64,000 nt of DNA, from the NCBI RefSeq assembly GCF_002263495.1, contig NZ_CP022753.1, positions 6,068,312-6,132,311 of the forward strand, given 5' to 3'. Positions 9,427-16,251 of the stretch are shown here, in pieces. Origin of the DNA: Nocardiopsis gilva YIM 90087. GTDB taxonomy: Bacteria; Actinomycetota; Actinomycetes; Streptosporangiales; Streptosporangiaceae. The notes below the pieces were generated by a model that was not told the DNA's origin, ran no database searches, and saw nothing but the letters and a program-made list of their open reading frames with translations. How positions within the stretch are numbered: position 1 is the first letter of the stretch; every line of letters starts with the position of its first letter. The translations under genes were made by a program, and so were the position numbers.

Positions 9427-10581
9427 ATGAGCGACTTCGACCTGTTCAAGACGAACGAAGAGCACGAGGAACTGCGCGCGGCCGTCCGCGCGGTCGCCGA
9501 GGACAAGATCGCCCCGCAGGCCGCGGAGGTCGACGCGCAGAGCGCGTTCCCGCAGACGGCCTACGACGCCCTGCGCGCCACCGACTTCCACGCGGCGCAC
9601 ATCCCCGAGGCCTACGACGGCGTCGGCGCCGACGCGCTGGCGACCTGCATCATCATCGAGGAGGTGGCCCGCGCGTGTGCGTCCTCATCGCTGATTCCCG
9701 CCGTCAACAAGCTCGGGACGATGCCGCTCATCCTGGGCGCGTCGGAGGACGTCAAGCAGCGCTACCTGACGCCGGTAGCCCAGGGTGAGGCGATGTTCTC
9801 CTACGGCCTGTCCGAGCGCGAGGCCGGTTCCGACACCGCGAGCATGCGGACCCAGGCCAAGCGCGACGGCGACGACTGGATCCTCAACGGGCAGAAGTCG
9901 TGGATCACCAACGCCGGGGTGAGCAAGTACTACACGGTCATGGCGGTGACCGACCCCGACGGCCCGCGCGGCCGCAACGTCAGCGCGTTCGTCGTGCATG
10001 ACGACGACGCGGGCTTCACACTCGGTGAGCCGGAGAAGAAGCTCGGCATCAAGGGCTCGCCCACGCGCGAGCTGTTCTTCGACGACATGCGCATCCCCGG
10101 CGACCGCCTCGTGGGCGGGGTCGGCGACGGCCTGAAGATCGCGCTGCGGACCCTCGACCACACCCGCGTCACCATCGGCGCCCAGGCCATCGGCATCGCC
10201 CAGGGCGCGCTCGACCACGCGGTCGAGTACGTCAGGGAACGCAAGCAGTTCGGCAAGGCCGTCGCCGACTTCCAGGGCATCCAGTTCATGCTCGCCGACA
10301 TGGCCATGAAGCTGGAGACCGCCCGCCAGATGGTCTACGTCGCCGCCGCCAAGTCCGAGCGCGGCGACTCCGACCTGCCCTTCTTCGGCGCCGCCGCCAA
10401 GTGCTACGCCTCCGACGCGGCCATGGACATCACCACCGACGCCGTCCAGCTCCTCGGCGGGGCCGGTTACGTGAAGGACTTCCCGCTGGAGCGCATGATG
10501 CGCGACGCCAAGATCACCCAGATCTATGAGGGCACCAACCAGATCCAGCGCCTGGTCATGGCCCGCCAGCTGCTCAAGTAA
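9427..10581 (+). CDS. Acyl-CoA dehydrogenase
   Basis: 384 residues, standard length. An FAD flavoenzyme catalysing alpha,beta-dehydrogenation of acyl-CoA, feeding electrons to ETF. Visible signatures: YGLSEREAGSDTASM (FAD/substrate binding, about 131-145), WITNAG, QFGKAVADFQGIQFMLADMA, LLGGAGYVKDFPLERMMRDAKI, and the catalytic base Glu at about 368 in IYEGTNQIQR. GGGAGACG-like purine sequence precedes ATG 9427. The 3' end of this gene is duplicated 1.26 kb downstream (11803-11840). Substrate chain length cannot be decided. Confidence 0.95.
   Translation: MSDFDLFKTNEEHEELRAAVRAVAEDKIAPQAAEVDAQSAFPQTAYDALRATDFHAAHIPEAYDGVGADALATCIIIEEVARACASSSLIPAVNKLGTMPLILGASEDVKQRYLTPVAQGEAMFSYGLSEREAGSDTASMRTQAKRDGDDWILNGQKSWITNAGVSKYYTVMAVTDPDGPRGRNVSAFVVHDDDAGFTLGEPEKKLGIKGSPTRELFFDDMRIPGDRLVGGVGDGLKIALRTLDHTRVTIGAQAIGIAQGALDHAVEYVRERKQFGKAVADFQGIQFMLADMAMKLETARQMVYVAAAKSERGDSDLPFFGAAAKCYASDAAMDITTDAVQLLGGAGYVKDFPLERMMRDAKITQIYEGTNQIQRLVMARQLLK
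10543..10580 (+). repeat. 38-bp direct repeat, copy 1 (end of acyl-CoA dehydrogenase gene)
   Basis: Encodes IQRLVMARQLLK and the first two bases of the stop codon. It matches 11803-11840 at 37 of 38 positions. The two copies flank the MerR gene at 10802-11641. Confidence 0.9.
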
Positions 10582-10620
10582 CCGAGGTTCTGTCCCGGAG
10601 CCGCCGCTGACTAACGGTCA

Positions 10621-10663
10621 CGCCGTCCCGCCACCCGCCTCCTGCCGCGGTGCCGGGACGGCG
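10621..10663 (+). terminator. Hairpin after the acyl-CoA dehydrogenase gene
   Basis: Perfect 10-bp arms CGCCGTCCCG (10621-10630) and CGGGACGGCG (10654-10663) with a 23-nt loop, 40 bp past the stop codon. Confidence 0.4.
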
Positions 10664-10801
10664 CGGCTCTACTCTCGGGCGGGGAGGCGGACAAAGGCGC
10701 TCATTGCCGGGACGACCTGCGAGTCGCCCGGTGCAACCAAAGCCCATGCCCGGACCGGCGCATCCCGGGCCGAGGTAGGTGAACGCGACGTCGACGCGGG
10801 C

Positions 10802-11641
10802 TCAATCGTCTCCCGACAGGCTCCGGCCATAGCGTTCCGCAGCCAGTTCCATGCAGCGCGTTCGGGCCGGGGAGAAGTCGGAGGGCATCTTGCCGATCCC
10901 TTCCAGGGCGGTCATTTGTCCCTCGTCCTCCTTCGGGGCGGCCTCGTCCAGCTCGTAGAGCTTCTCCTCTACCTCGTCGAGCCCGGCCGCCTCGATCGCC
11001 TGCTCCACGGCCTTCATGTGCGCGCACCGCTGTTCGGCGAGCTCTTCGACGCGAGGGTCGTCGGGGTCGACCGTGTCATCCAGCGCGGCCTCGGCCGCGT
11101 CCAAGCGGTCCTCTGCAGCCCGTAGTTCAGGGTGGGTGGCCAGCACGATGACGGAACTGGCCTGAACGACGGCACCCAGCGAGCCGAAGAGCCGCTCGGT
11201 GACCAGCAGGGCATCGAGGTCGGACTGGCGAACGGCCCCCGGAGGCAGGTCGCGAAAGCGGTCCGTCACCACAGCGGAGAGCAGTCCCAGCGGGCTGCCC
11301 GCTTCGCGTAGGCGCCGCGCCGCCGCACGCTGCCGCTGGATGACGGCCTCCTGCGCGGCGAGGGCCTCGTCCAGCCGGTCCAGGGTCTCCTCGATGCTCC
11401 CGGCCTCGTCGTAAGCGGCCCGCATGTCGTCCAGGCTGATGCCGACGTCCGCCATCTTGCGGATCCATAGCAGCCGGATCATGTCGTCGTAGCCGTAGCG
11501 GCGGCGGCCGTCCGCTCCCCGCTCGGGCTCCGGCATCAGACCGATCTCGTGGTAGTGGCGGATGGCACGCGGGGTGGTACCGGCGAACGCAGCGGCGTCA
11601 CCGATCTTGACCTGGCGGGGAGGCGTGAAGGAGCGGTGCAT
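10802..11641 (-). CDS. MerR-family transcriptional regulator
   Basis: 279 residues, larger than a minimal MerR protein. The DNA-binding domain is at the N-terminus (VKIGDAAAFAGTTPRAIRHYHEIG, wing RRRYGYDDMIRLLWIRKMADVG), followed by a long dimerisation coiled coil and a helical C-terminal domain of about 170 residues that resembles the all-helical sensing part of some MerR paralogues. A well-formed MerR operator precedes it. The gene is opposed to its neighbours and lies inside the segment bracketed by the 38-bp repeat, so it may have arrived as an insertion. Confidence 0.88.
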   Translation of the reverse strand: MHRSFTPPRQVKIGDAAAFAGTTPRAIRHYHEIGLMPEPERGADGRRRYGYDDMIRLLWIRKMADVGISLDDMRAAYDEAGSIEETLDRLDEALAAQEAVIQRQRAAARRLREAGSPLGLLSAVVTDRFRDLPPGAVRQSDLDALLVTERLFGSLGAVVQASSVIVLATHPELRAAEDRLDAAEAALDDTVDPDDPRVEELAEQRCAHMKAVEQAIEAAGLDEVEEKLYELDEAAPKEDEGQMTALEGIGKMPSDFSPARTRCMELAAERYGRSLSGDD

Positions 11642-11686
11642 CAGAGACGGCCTTTCGTGCTGCGTTGTGCTGTGCCTTCACAACAC

Positions 11687-11707
11687 CACATGCCGTTACG
11701 GCAGGTG
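11687..11707 (-). promoter_or_regulatory. MerR operator upstream of the 279-residue MerR gene
   Basis: CACATGCCGT-t-ACGGCAGGTG is a 21-bp near-perfect inverted repeat. On the minus strand a TTTGCA hexamer (11711-11706) runs into it, the layout expected for an autoregulated MerR promoter. Confidence 0.6.
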
Positions 11708-11799
11708 CAAACTCTTAGGCCCGGCATGGCCCACGGTCGAGCTGACGGTGGGAGTGGTCACGCTTCGGGAAGTGCTGTCGCAGTGGTCCCTATGAACGC

Positions 11800-11841
11800 C
11801 GCATCCAGCGCTTGGTCATGGCCCGCCAGCTGCTCAAGTAG
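11800..11841 (+). pseudogene. Duplicated 3' end of an acyl-CoA dehydrogenase gene (38-bp repeat, copy 2)
   Basis: In frame this reads RIQRLVMARQLLK followed by TAG, matching the last residues of the dehydrogenase at 9427-10581 (QIQRLVMARQLLK, TAA). Nothing upstream in this frame resembles the rest of the enzyme. A good terminator hairpin follows 27 bp later, as would be expected for the original gene end. Confidence 0.8.
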
Positions 11842-11867
11842 TCCCCACCTACTCGGGAGGGCCTAAG

Positions 11868-11897
11868 TCACCCCGCTTTTCATCATGAGCGGGGTGA
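11868..11897 (+). terminator. Terminator hairpin after the duplicated gene end
   Basis: TCACCCCGCT (11868-11877) and AGCGGGGTGA (11888-11897) form a perfect 10-bp stem around a 10-nt loop. Confidence 0.65.
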
Positions 11898-11922
11898 GGT
11901 GGCCAGGCCCTCGTTCGTACGT

Positions 11923-12327
11923 TTACGGAAGGGTTTCGATCGGAGTGTCGGGCAGGTAGTGCTGCCACTCCGCCGCCGGGGAGGTCGTGATGATCGGCCA
12001 GCCGGTGTATCGAGTCACCGCCTCGTGGATGACGTGCGCGTCTGCGAGGGTCAAGCCGTCACCTTGCCAACGGGTGGCGAGGCGTGCGACGGCTGTCGCC
12101 GTCTCCCTATCGAGGTCGCCGAAGGTGAAGATCGGCCCCTCCAAGCGCTCCTCCACTCCAGCAGCCCGCACAGGTGGCACTGTGTACAGGGCTGCGGCCA
12201 GTGCAAGCGTCGGCACATGCAGGGGAATTACGCGGCGCTGGGCAAGATTGACCAGGGCATTCATGTAGACCGAACCTTCGGCCCAAGCATTCAGTGCGGA
12301 CGCTGTGAGAATCCTGCCGCCGATCAC
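11923..12327 (-). CDS. PIN-domain-like toxin of a type II toxin-antitoxin pair, active site degenerate
   Basis: 134 residues. Overall layout follows VapC/PIN proteins: an N-terminal strand-helix (ILTASALNAWAEG), a central helical part, then LTLADAHVIHEA with the conserved third acidic residue, and a late strand WPIITTSP. The first Asp of the usual ILD-x-S motif is Thr here, and the Asp normally in the last strand (TTD) is Ser, so metal-dependent RNase activity may be lost. It overlaps the upstream ribbon-helix-helix gene by 4 bp. A PIN assignment is moderate; the gene pair organisation strengthens it. Confidence 0.6.
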   Translation of the reverse strand: MIGGRILTASALNAWAEGSVYMNALVNLAQRRVIPLHVPTLALAAALYTVPPVRAAGVEERLEGPIFTFGDLDRETATAVARLATRWQGDGLTLADAHVIHEAVTRYTGWPIITTSPAAEWQHYLPDTPIETLP

Positions 12328-12590
12328 GCGACTTCATCCGCGGCGACGCCGAGGACGCGCTGTGCCCATTGCATAGCACGCTCGTACTCCTCCGGGTCGC
12401 TCTCGCGAGCCTGAACCAGGTCCTGCTCGATGAGCATCTGGGCGCGTTCCTGACGACGCTTCTTCTCTCCCAGAGCCGTGTTCACCCAGGCCGACACCGA
12501 ACGGACCTCTCCAGCATCGACAGCGGCTTCCGCGGCCTCTAGGAGCTCAGGGTCCAAGGTGAGCGTGACACGCTTCTTCGCTTCACTCAT
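12324..12590 (-). CDS. Ribbon-helix-helix antitoxin-like protein
   Basis: 88 residues. The N-terminus KKRVTLTLDPELLEAAEAAV has the alternating strand of an RHH DNA-binding fold, followed by VRSVSAWVNTALGEK; the C-terminal half is a charged helix that would contact the toxin. ATG 12590 follows a TATGAT box (12602-12597) by 6 nt, so the transcript may be leaderless. RHH antitoxins repress their own promoter. The stop overlaps the PIN-like gene start. Confidence 0.7.
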   Translation of the reverse strand: MSEAKKRVTLTLDPELLEAAEAAVDAGEVRSVSAWVNTALGEKKRRQERAQMLIEQDLVQARESDPEEYERAMQWAQRVLGVAADEVA

Positions 12591-12697
12591 ACCTTCATCA
12601 TACTTGGCGACCCTGGGCCGTCGCGAGGCAAAGAAAAACCAGGCGGTCTCACCGTGCGAGGCTGTCCCTGGACTGTGCGAGCCCAGACCCCCTCCCT

Positions 12698-12769
12698 CCT
12701 CTAGAGTTCTCGGGTGCATGTGGACACTCTCTCCGCGAACCAGACCAACCTCTCGAACGGCGCGCTGCT
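12698..12769 (+). repeat. 72-bp repeat, copy A (leader plus first codons)
   Basis: Matches 15162-15233 at 65 of 72 positions by hand alignment. It comprises about 16 bp before a GTG codon and the first ~18 codons. Weaker similarity (tgtgcga, cccag) extends roughly 30 bp further upstream in both. Confidence 0.8.
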
Positions 12770-12836
12770 AGAGCGGGCCAGGCGTCTTGAGGAGGCCGAG
12801 GCGTGGCGACGGCGGGCGCACGGGGCGAAGGGGTAG
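12714..12836 (+). CDS. Small ORF sharing its N-terminus with cbiZ
   Basis: 40 codons from GTG 12714. It begins MHVDTLSANQTNLSNGALL and ends in a strongly charged Arg/Glu-rich helix (ERARRLEEAEAWRRRAHGAKG). The first ~18 codons match the start of the CbiZ gene at 15178, with differences that keep the frame. Its stop (TAG 12834-12836) touches the ribosome-binding site AGGAGG of the next ORF. Whether it is a true gene or the 5' remnant of a longer one cannot be decided. Confidence 0.45.
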   Translation: MHVDTLSANQTNLSNGALLERARRLEEAEAWRRRAHGAKG

Positions 12837-12844
12837 GAGGAAAG

Positions 12845-13312
12845 GTGAGTCCCGGCAACTGCTCCCGCCTGGTGGCCGCGCGCCTGGCCGCCTACGCCCT
12901 GCTCCAAGAGGGGGTGCCGGACCGCCGCATCGACACCGACGCCACTCTGCAGCGCGGCCGCTACCGCATCGTCGTGGAGTTCCAAATGGAAAACCCCATG
13001 GAGACCCATGCCACCGCCGACGACCGCGTCAGCCGCTACGTCGGCCCCATCCGCAAGGGCAATGGCCCCGAGCCCGGCGAGCGCGGTCGTCCTCGTGCGC
13101 TGGAATCCCATGCGCCCCCCGCAACAGACCAGGCGCCGGGGCTAGTGACGGAGGCTTCGGTATCCGATGTCGCTCAATCGCCCCTGAGGGCGAACGGCCT
13201 ACCCTCTCCGAAGGCCAACTCGGCGAAGCGTTCGCCGATGCGGCGATGTGTGGCGGCGTCCGGGTGGAGCTGGTCGGGCAATGGAAGTTCGGCGAAGTCC
13301 GCCTCTCCGTAG
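12845..13312 (+). CDS. Hypothetical protein, 3' part doubtful
   Basis: GTG 12845 has a strong AGGAGG 4 nt upstream. The first ~75 residues look coding (LVAARLAAYALLQEG, GRYRIVVEFQMENPMET), but the frame then becomes low-complexity and its last ~140 bp overlap the convergent GDSL esterase gene. A frameshift after about 13080 or a decayed gene is likely. Family not recognised. Confidence 0.35.
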   Translation: MSPGNCSRLVAARLAAYALLQEGVPDRRIDTDATLQRGRYRIVVEFQMENPMETHATADDRVSRYVGPIRKGNGPEPGERGRPRALESHAPPATDQAPGLVTEASVSDVAQSPLRANGLPSPKANSAKRSPMRRCVAASGWSWSGNGSSAKSASP

Positions 13313-14406
13313 AGTTCGCGGCCGTCGAGGAAGTGCAGGTTCGCGTCGTCGCCCGCCCGCTGCTTCACGAGGCGGGCCAGTTCGTCCCGGATGACGTTGA
13401 GGGTGAGCTTCCCGCTGGCCCCTTCCGCGGGGTCACCCGTGGCCCGGAACTGGAGCTTCCCCGTGCTGAGGTTGCCGAAGTCCGGGGCGGCGGGGCCGGG
13501 CGTGTCCTCGTGGATGGGGCACAGGATCGGCGAGACGACCAGCAGCGGAATGGTGGGGTGGCCCTCGCGGATGGTATCGAGAAAGCCGTGCACCGCGGGG
13601 CCGAATGCGCGCAGTCGCATCAGGTCGGCGTTAACGAGGTTGATGCCGATCTTGACGCTGATCAGGTCCGCGGGGGTGTCACGCATGGCGCGGGCAGTAA
13701 ACGGATCGAGCAAGGCGCTGCCGCTCAGGCCCAGGTTGGTCAGTTCCACGCCGCCGAGGGCGGCGGCGAGTGCGGGCCAGGTGGTGGTGGGGCTTGCGGC
13801 GTCGGAGCCGTGGCTGATCGAGCTGCCGTGGTGCAGCCAGTGCCTGCGGCCCCCATCCGGTGCGGGCTCGACGGGGGCGTCGGTGCGCAGGGCGACCAGC
13901 TCGGTGATCTCGTTGTACGGCAGCCAGATCTCGACGTCCTTGACGCGGTCGGGGAGACCGGAGAACCGGACGGTGCCGACCGGGCCGGGCCGGGTTTCCG
14001 CGGACCCGGTGGTCATGTCCATCATCAGGACGTTGCCGCCGGTCACACTGGTCCGCCCGGCTAGCTGGCCGTCAACGAGCAGGTCGTACACGCCATCGGG
14101 TCGGGGCGGAGCGCCCTGGTAGGCATTCTTGGTGCGGAGCGCATCCAACTCGACGGCGGTGGCCCGCGTACGGAACACCAGCCGCACGCCGGAGGGCTGG
14201 GTCTCCGCCATGGCCAGGTGCCCGTCAGCGCACTGTGCACGGGCCCAGGCAGGCAGCCGATGCGGCAGCACCCCACGTTCGGTGCGCTCCAGATCCAGGG
14301 CGCCACGCAGGAGGTCCGCAGTGAAGGGCGTGGTGGTCCAGTCCGTCGCCCGGGCCGCCGTGGGGGCGCCGGGGACGTCGTCGGGCCGATCGTTCATGGG
14401 TTGCAT
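13174..14406 (-). CDS. SGNH/GDSL-type esterase
   Basis: About 410 residues from ATG 14406 (ATG 14397 is equally possible; no strong ribosome-binding site for either). An N-terminal beta-rich domain precedes the SGNH hydrolase part: block I as HGSSISHGSDA with the presumed nucleophile Ser, a mid-region LTNLGLSGSALLDP with the Gly/Asn oxyanion elements, and the C-terminal DQLHPDAATHR with the Asp/His pair. No signal peptide, so probably cytoplasmic. It resembles two-domain carbohydrate-esterase-like GDSL proteins; the substrate is not readable. Confidence 0.8.
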   Translation of the reverse strand: MQPMNDRPDDVPGAPTAARATDWTTTPFTADLLRGALDLERTERGVLPHRLPAWARAQCADGHLAMAETQPSGVRLVFRTRATAVELDALRTKNAYQGAPPRPDGVYDLLVDGQLAGRTSVTGGNVLMMDMTTGSAETRPGPVGTVRFSGLPDRVKDVEIWLPYNEITELVALRTDAPVEPAPDGGRRHWLHHGSSISHGSDAASPTTTWPALAAALGGVELTNLGLSGSALLDPFTARAMRDTPADLISVKIGINLVNADLMRLRAFGPAVHGFLDTIREGHPTIPLLVVSPILCPIHEDTPGPAAPDFGNLSTGKLQFRATGDPAEGASGKLTLNVIRDELARLVKQRAGDDANLHFLDGRELYGEADFAELPLPDQLHPDAATHRRIGERFAELAFGEGRPFALRGD

Positions 14407-14818
14407 TCTGCTGGTCGGAGGCGTGGTCCGCCCAATGGTTTTCCGCCCCCTCGCGGCTGGCGGCCGACGGTCGTCGACCGCCTGGCGATCAGCGGGATCA
14501 TTCACCGGATCAGCACCGGCTGCTGGTGGTGCACACCATCCGCCCGTGATCGGGGAGGCAGGACCTACAACCACGCACCCACCCTGCCCACCCACCACGC
14601 CGCTGCTACCGTTCTGCGCATTCCCACAACCAGCCGGCGCGCGGAGACCTCATGCACCCGCTGCCCGACGCCGCGAAGATCGACGATGGGATGCGGTCGA
14701 GGCCGGACCACCGACTTCAGTCGTATCGGAAAGTGGTTCTACCGGCTGATACAGGGAACAGTGGCGGTCTCCTAGCGTGAAAGCGACGCTGAAACCGAAT
14801 GTGATTGGACTTCGCACC

Positions 14819-15070
14819 ATGCTCGCCCACGACGCCACCCTGCTCACCTACGCCGGTCAGATTGGGAGCGTGGTCGCGCTGGTCCTGGTCGCCCTCGCCG
14901 TGGTGGCCTACTTCGTGTTCATCATCGCCGCCTTCATCGGCAGCCTGACTTCGCGGCTTGAGCTCGGGATGAAGCTTGTGTGGGCGCTGTTCATCATCTG
15001 CGCGCCGTTCCTCGGCGCCCTGTGCTGGTTCCTGATCGGTAGAAGGAGCGCGGCCGCCGTGGCGCGGTGA
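14819..15070 (+). CDS. Small membrane protein with PLDc_N-like domain
   Basis: 83 residues from ATG 14819 (an in-frame GTG lies 42 bp upstream). Two membrane helices: about 13-40 (VVALVLVALAVVAYFVFIIA) and 52-74 (VWALFIICAPFLGALCWFLI), ending in GRR. Two helices with a P-x-x-G-A/P-x-x-x-W motif in the second is the pattern of the phospholipase D N-terminal (PLDc_N) family. Function unknown. Confidence 0.65.
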   Translation: MLAHDATLLTYAGQIGSVVALVLVALAVVAYFVFIIAAFIGSLTSRLELGMKLVWALFIICAPFLGALCWFLIGRRSAAAVAR

Positions 15071-15161
15071 TGCCGCCTCGACCAGTCACAACGTGGAACG
15101 CCTCTGGTCTTCAACCACCGACGTCTCCCCAGGGGTGTGCGATCCCAGGCGCCCCACATCT

Positions 15162-15233
15162 CCTCTAGAGTTCTCGGGTGCATGTGGGCGATCTCTGCGC
15201 GAACCAGACCAACCTCCCGAACGACGGGCTGCT
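15162..15233 (+). repeat. 72-bp repeat, copy B (leader and N-terminus of cbiZ)
   Basis: See copy A at 12698-12769. The shared peptide core is ANQTNL-x-N. Here it is fused in frame to the CbiZ domain. Confidence 0.8.
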
Positions 15234-15954
15234 GGGCACAGCGCTCGCTCACCGGGGGGAGGACGGCCAACGCCTGCCCGCGCTGCTGTGGGAGGCCGGT
15301 CCGGGGTGGCGGATGCTGTCGTCAGGTGTCCTGGGTGGCGGTCTGGGACCGCGTTCGTATGTGCTGAACGCACAGGTCACCGGCGACTACCGGCGCACCG
15401 ATCCGGAGGTGCACCTGACCGAGATCGCCGCGGCCGCAGGACTGCGGGGGCACGGTGTCGGTCTGATGACGGCCGCCGACGTCACGGACGCCGCCTTCGC
15501 GGCCGACGGCGGGGTGGAGGCGATCGCGACGGTCGGGATCGGCCGACCCACGTGGGCGGCGGCGCCGAGCGAGCTGGACGAGGCTCGGCTGGAGCACGCC
15601 GGAGCCGGGGGCGCCGAATCTGAGCCGTTCGCCCCGGGCACCATCAACATCATCGTCGCCGTCCCGGTCCCGATGTCCGACGCTGCCCTGGTCAATGCCA
15701 CCTCCACCATTACCGAGGCAAAAGTGCAGGCGGTCATGGAGGCCGGGTTCGCGTGTACCGGGACGGCATCCGACGCGATCTGCCTGGCAGTACGAAGCAA
15801 AAGCGGTGCGGGCCCGACCGCCTCGTTCGGCGGTCCGCGCTCACGTTGGGGCGCCCGCATTGCACGGGCGGCCCACGCTGCCGTCTACACCGGCGCGCTA
15901 CGGGACGCCAAGCGAAGGACGGGGCGGCAGGCCGACGGCTACCGGAGCTCCTGA
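15178..15954 (+). CDS. cbiZ: Adenosylcobinamide amidohydrolase
   Basis: 258 residues. CbiZ cleaves the aminopropanol side chain of (pseudo)coenzyme B12 or adenosylcobinamide to adenosylcobyric acid for salvage. Family features: LSSGVLGGGLGPRSYVLNAQV, then HLTEIAAAAGLRGHGVGLMTAA, IATVGIGRPTWAA, and the C-terminal TINIIVAVPVPMSDAALVNA. The first ~20 residues (MHVGDLCANQTNLPN) are not part of the CbiZ domain and are repeated at 12714, so translation may truly begin further in. No cobalamin riboswitch was recognised upstream. Confidence 0.85.
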   Translation: MHVGDLCANQTNLPNDGLLGTALAHRGEDGQRLPALLWEAGPGWRMLSSGVLGGGLGPRSYVLNAQVTGDYRRTDPEVHLTEIAAAAGLRGHGVGLMTAADVTDAAFAADGGVEAIATVGIGRPTWAAAPSELDEARLEHAGAGGAESEPFAPGTINIIVAVPVPMSDAALVNATSTITEAKVQAVMEAGFACTGTASDAICLAVRSKSGAGPTASFGGPRSRWGARIARAAHAAVYTGALRDAKRRTGRQADGYRSS

Positions 15955-16002
15955 AGCCCCGACGAGATCACTGCCGCCGGTTGGCCAGGTTGCATCTCTG
16001 TC

Positions 16003-16183
16003 ATGGACTTGCGCACGTCCAGCTACTCGCAGAAAAGCGGGGCAGTGGGTTGATGTCGCGAACCTGTCGACCGGAGCTGCTGTGCGTGCCTCGACCAACC
16101 CGGCCCTCGGCCATATCGCCTGCCACAGCACTGAGTGGTCCGCGTTCCTTCACGCCGTCCGTTCGGACCAGCTTGGGCGCTGA
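16003..16183 (+). pseudogene. DUF397 gene broken by a single-base frameshift
   Basis: The first frame reads MDLRTSSYSQKSG, the usual DUF397 start, then hits a stop. Removing one G from the GGGG run at 16039-16042 restores QWVDVANLSTGAAVRASTNP...EWSAFLHAVRSDQLGR to the TGA at 16181-16183, the normal DUF397 course (VEVA..., VRxSxxP, EWxAF). No XRE partner gene lies beside it. Confidence 0.8.
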
Positions 16184-16206
16184 TCCCACACCCTAGAGAC
16201 ACCAAG

Positions 16207-16240
16207 AACGCCCCCGGAGCCTGATGGCTTCGGGGGCGTT
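16207..16240. terminator. Hairpin between the DUF397 pseudogene and the kinase gene
   Basis: AACGCCCCCGGAGCC-tgat-GGCTTCGGGGGCGTT, a 15-bp stem with one mismatch, between converging genes; probably bidirectional. Confidence 0.75.
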
Positions 16241-16251
16241 GGGTCTGCTGG

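Noticed and set aside
15100-15180. Possible cobalamin riboswitch upstream of cbiZ
   Set aside because: No B12-box-like conserved sequence was seen; the upstream sequence is instead the 72-bp repeat.
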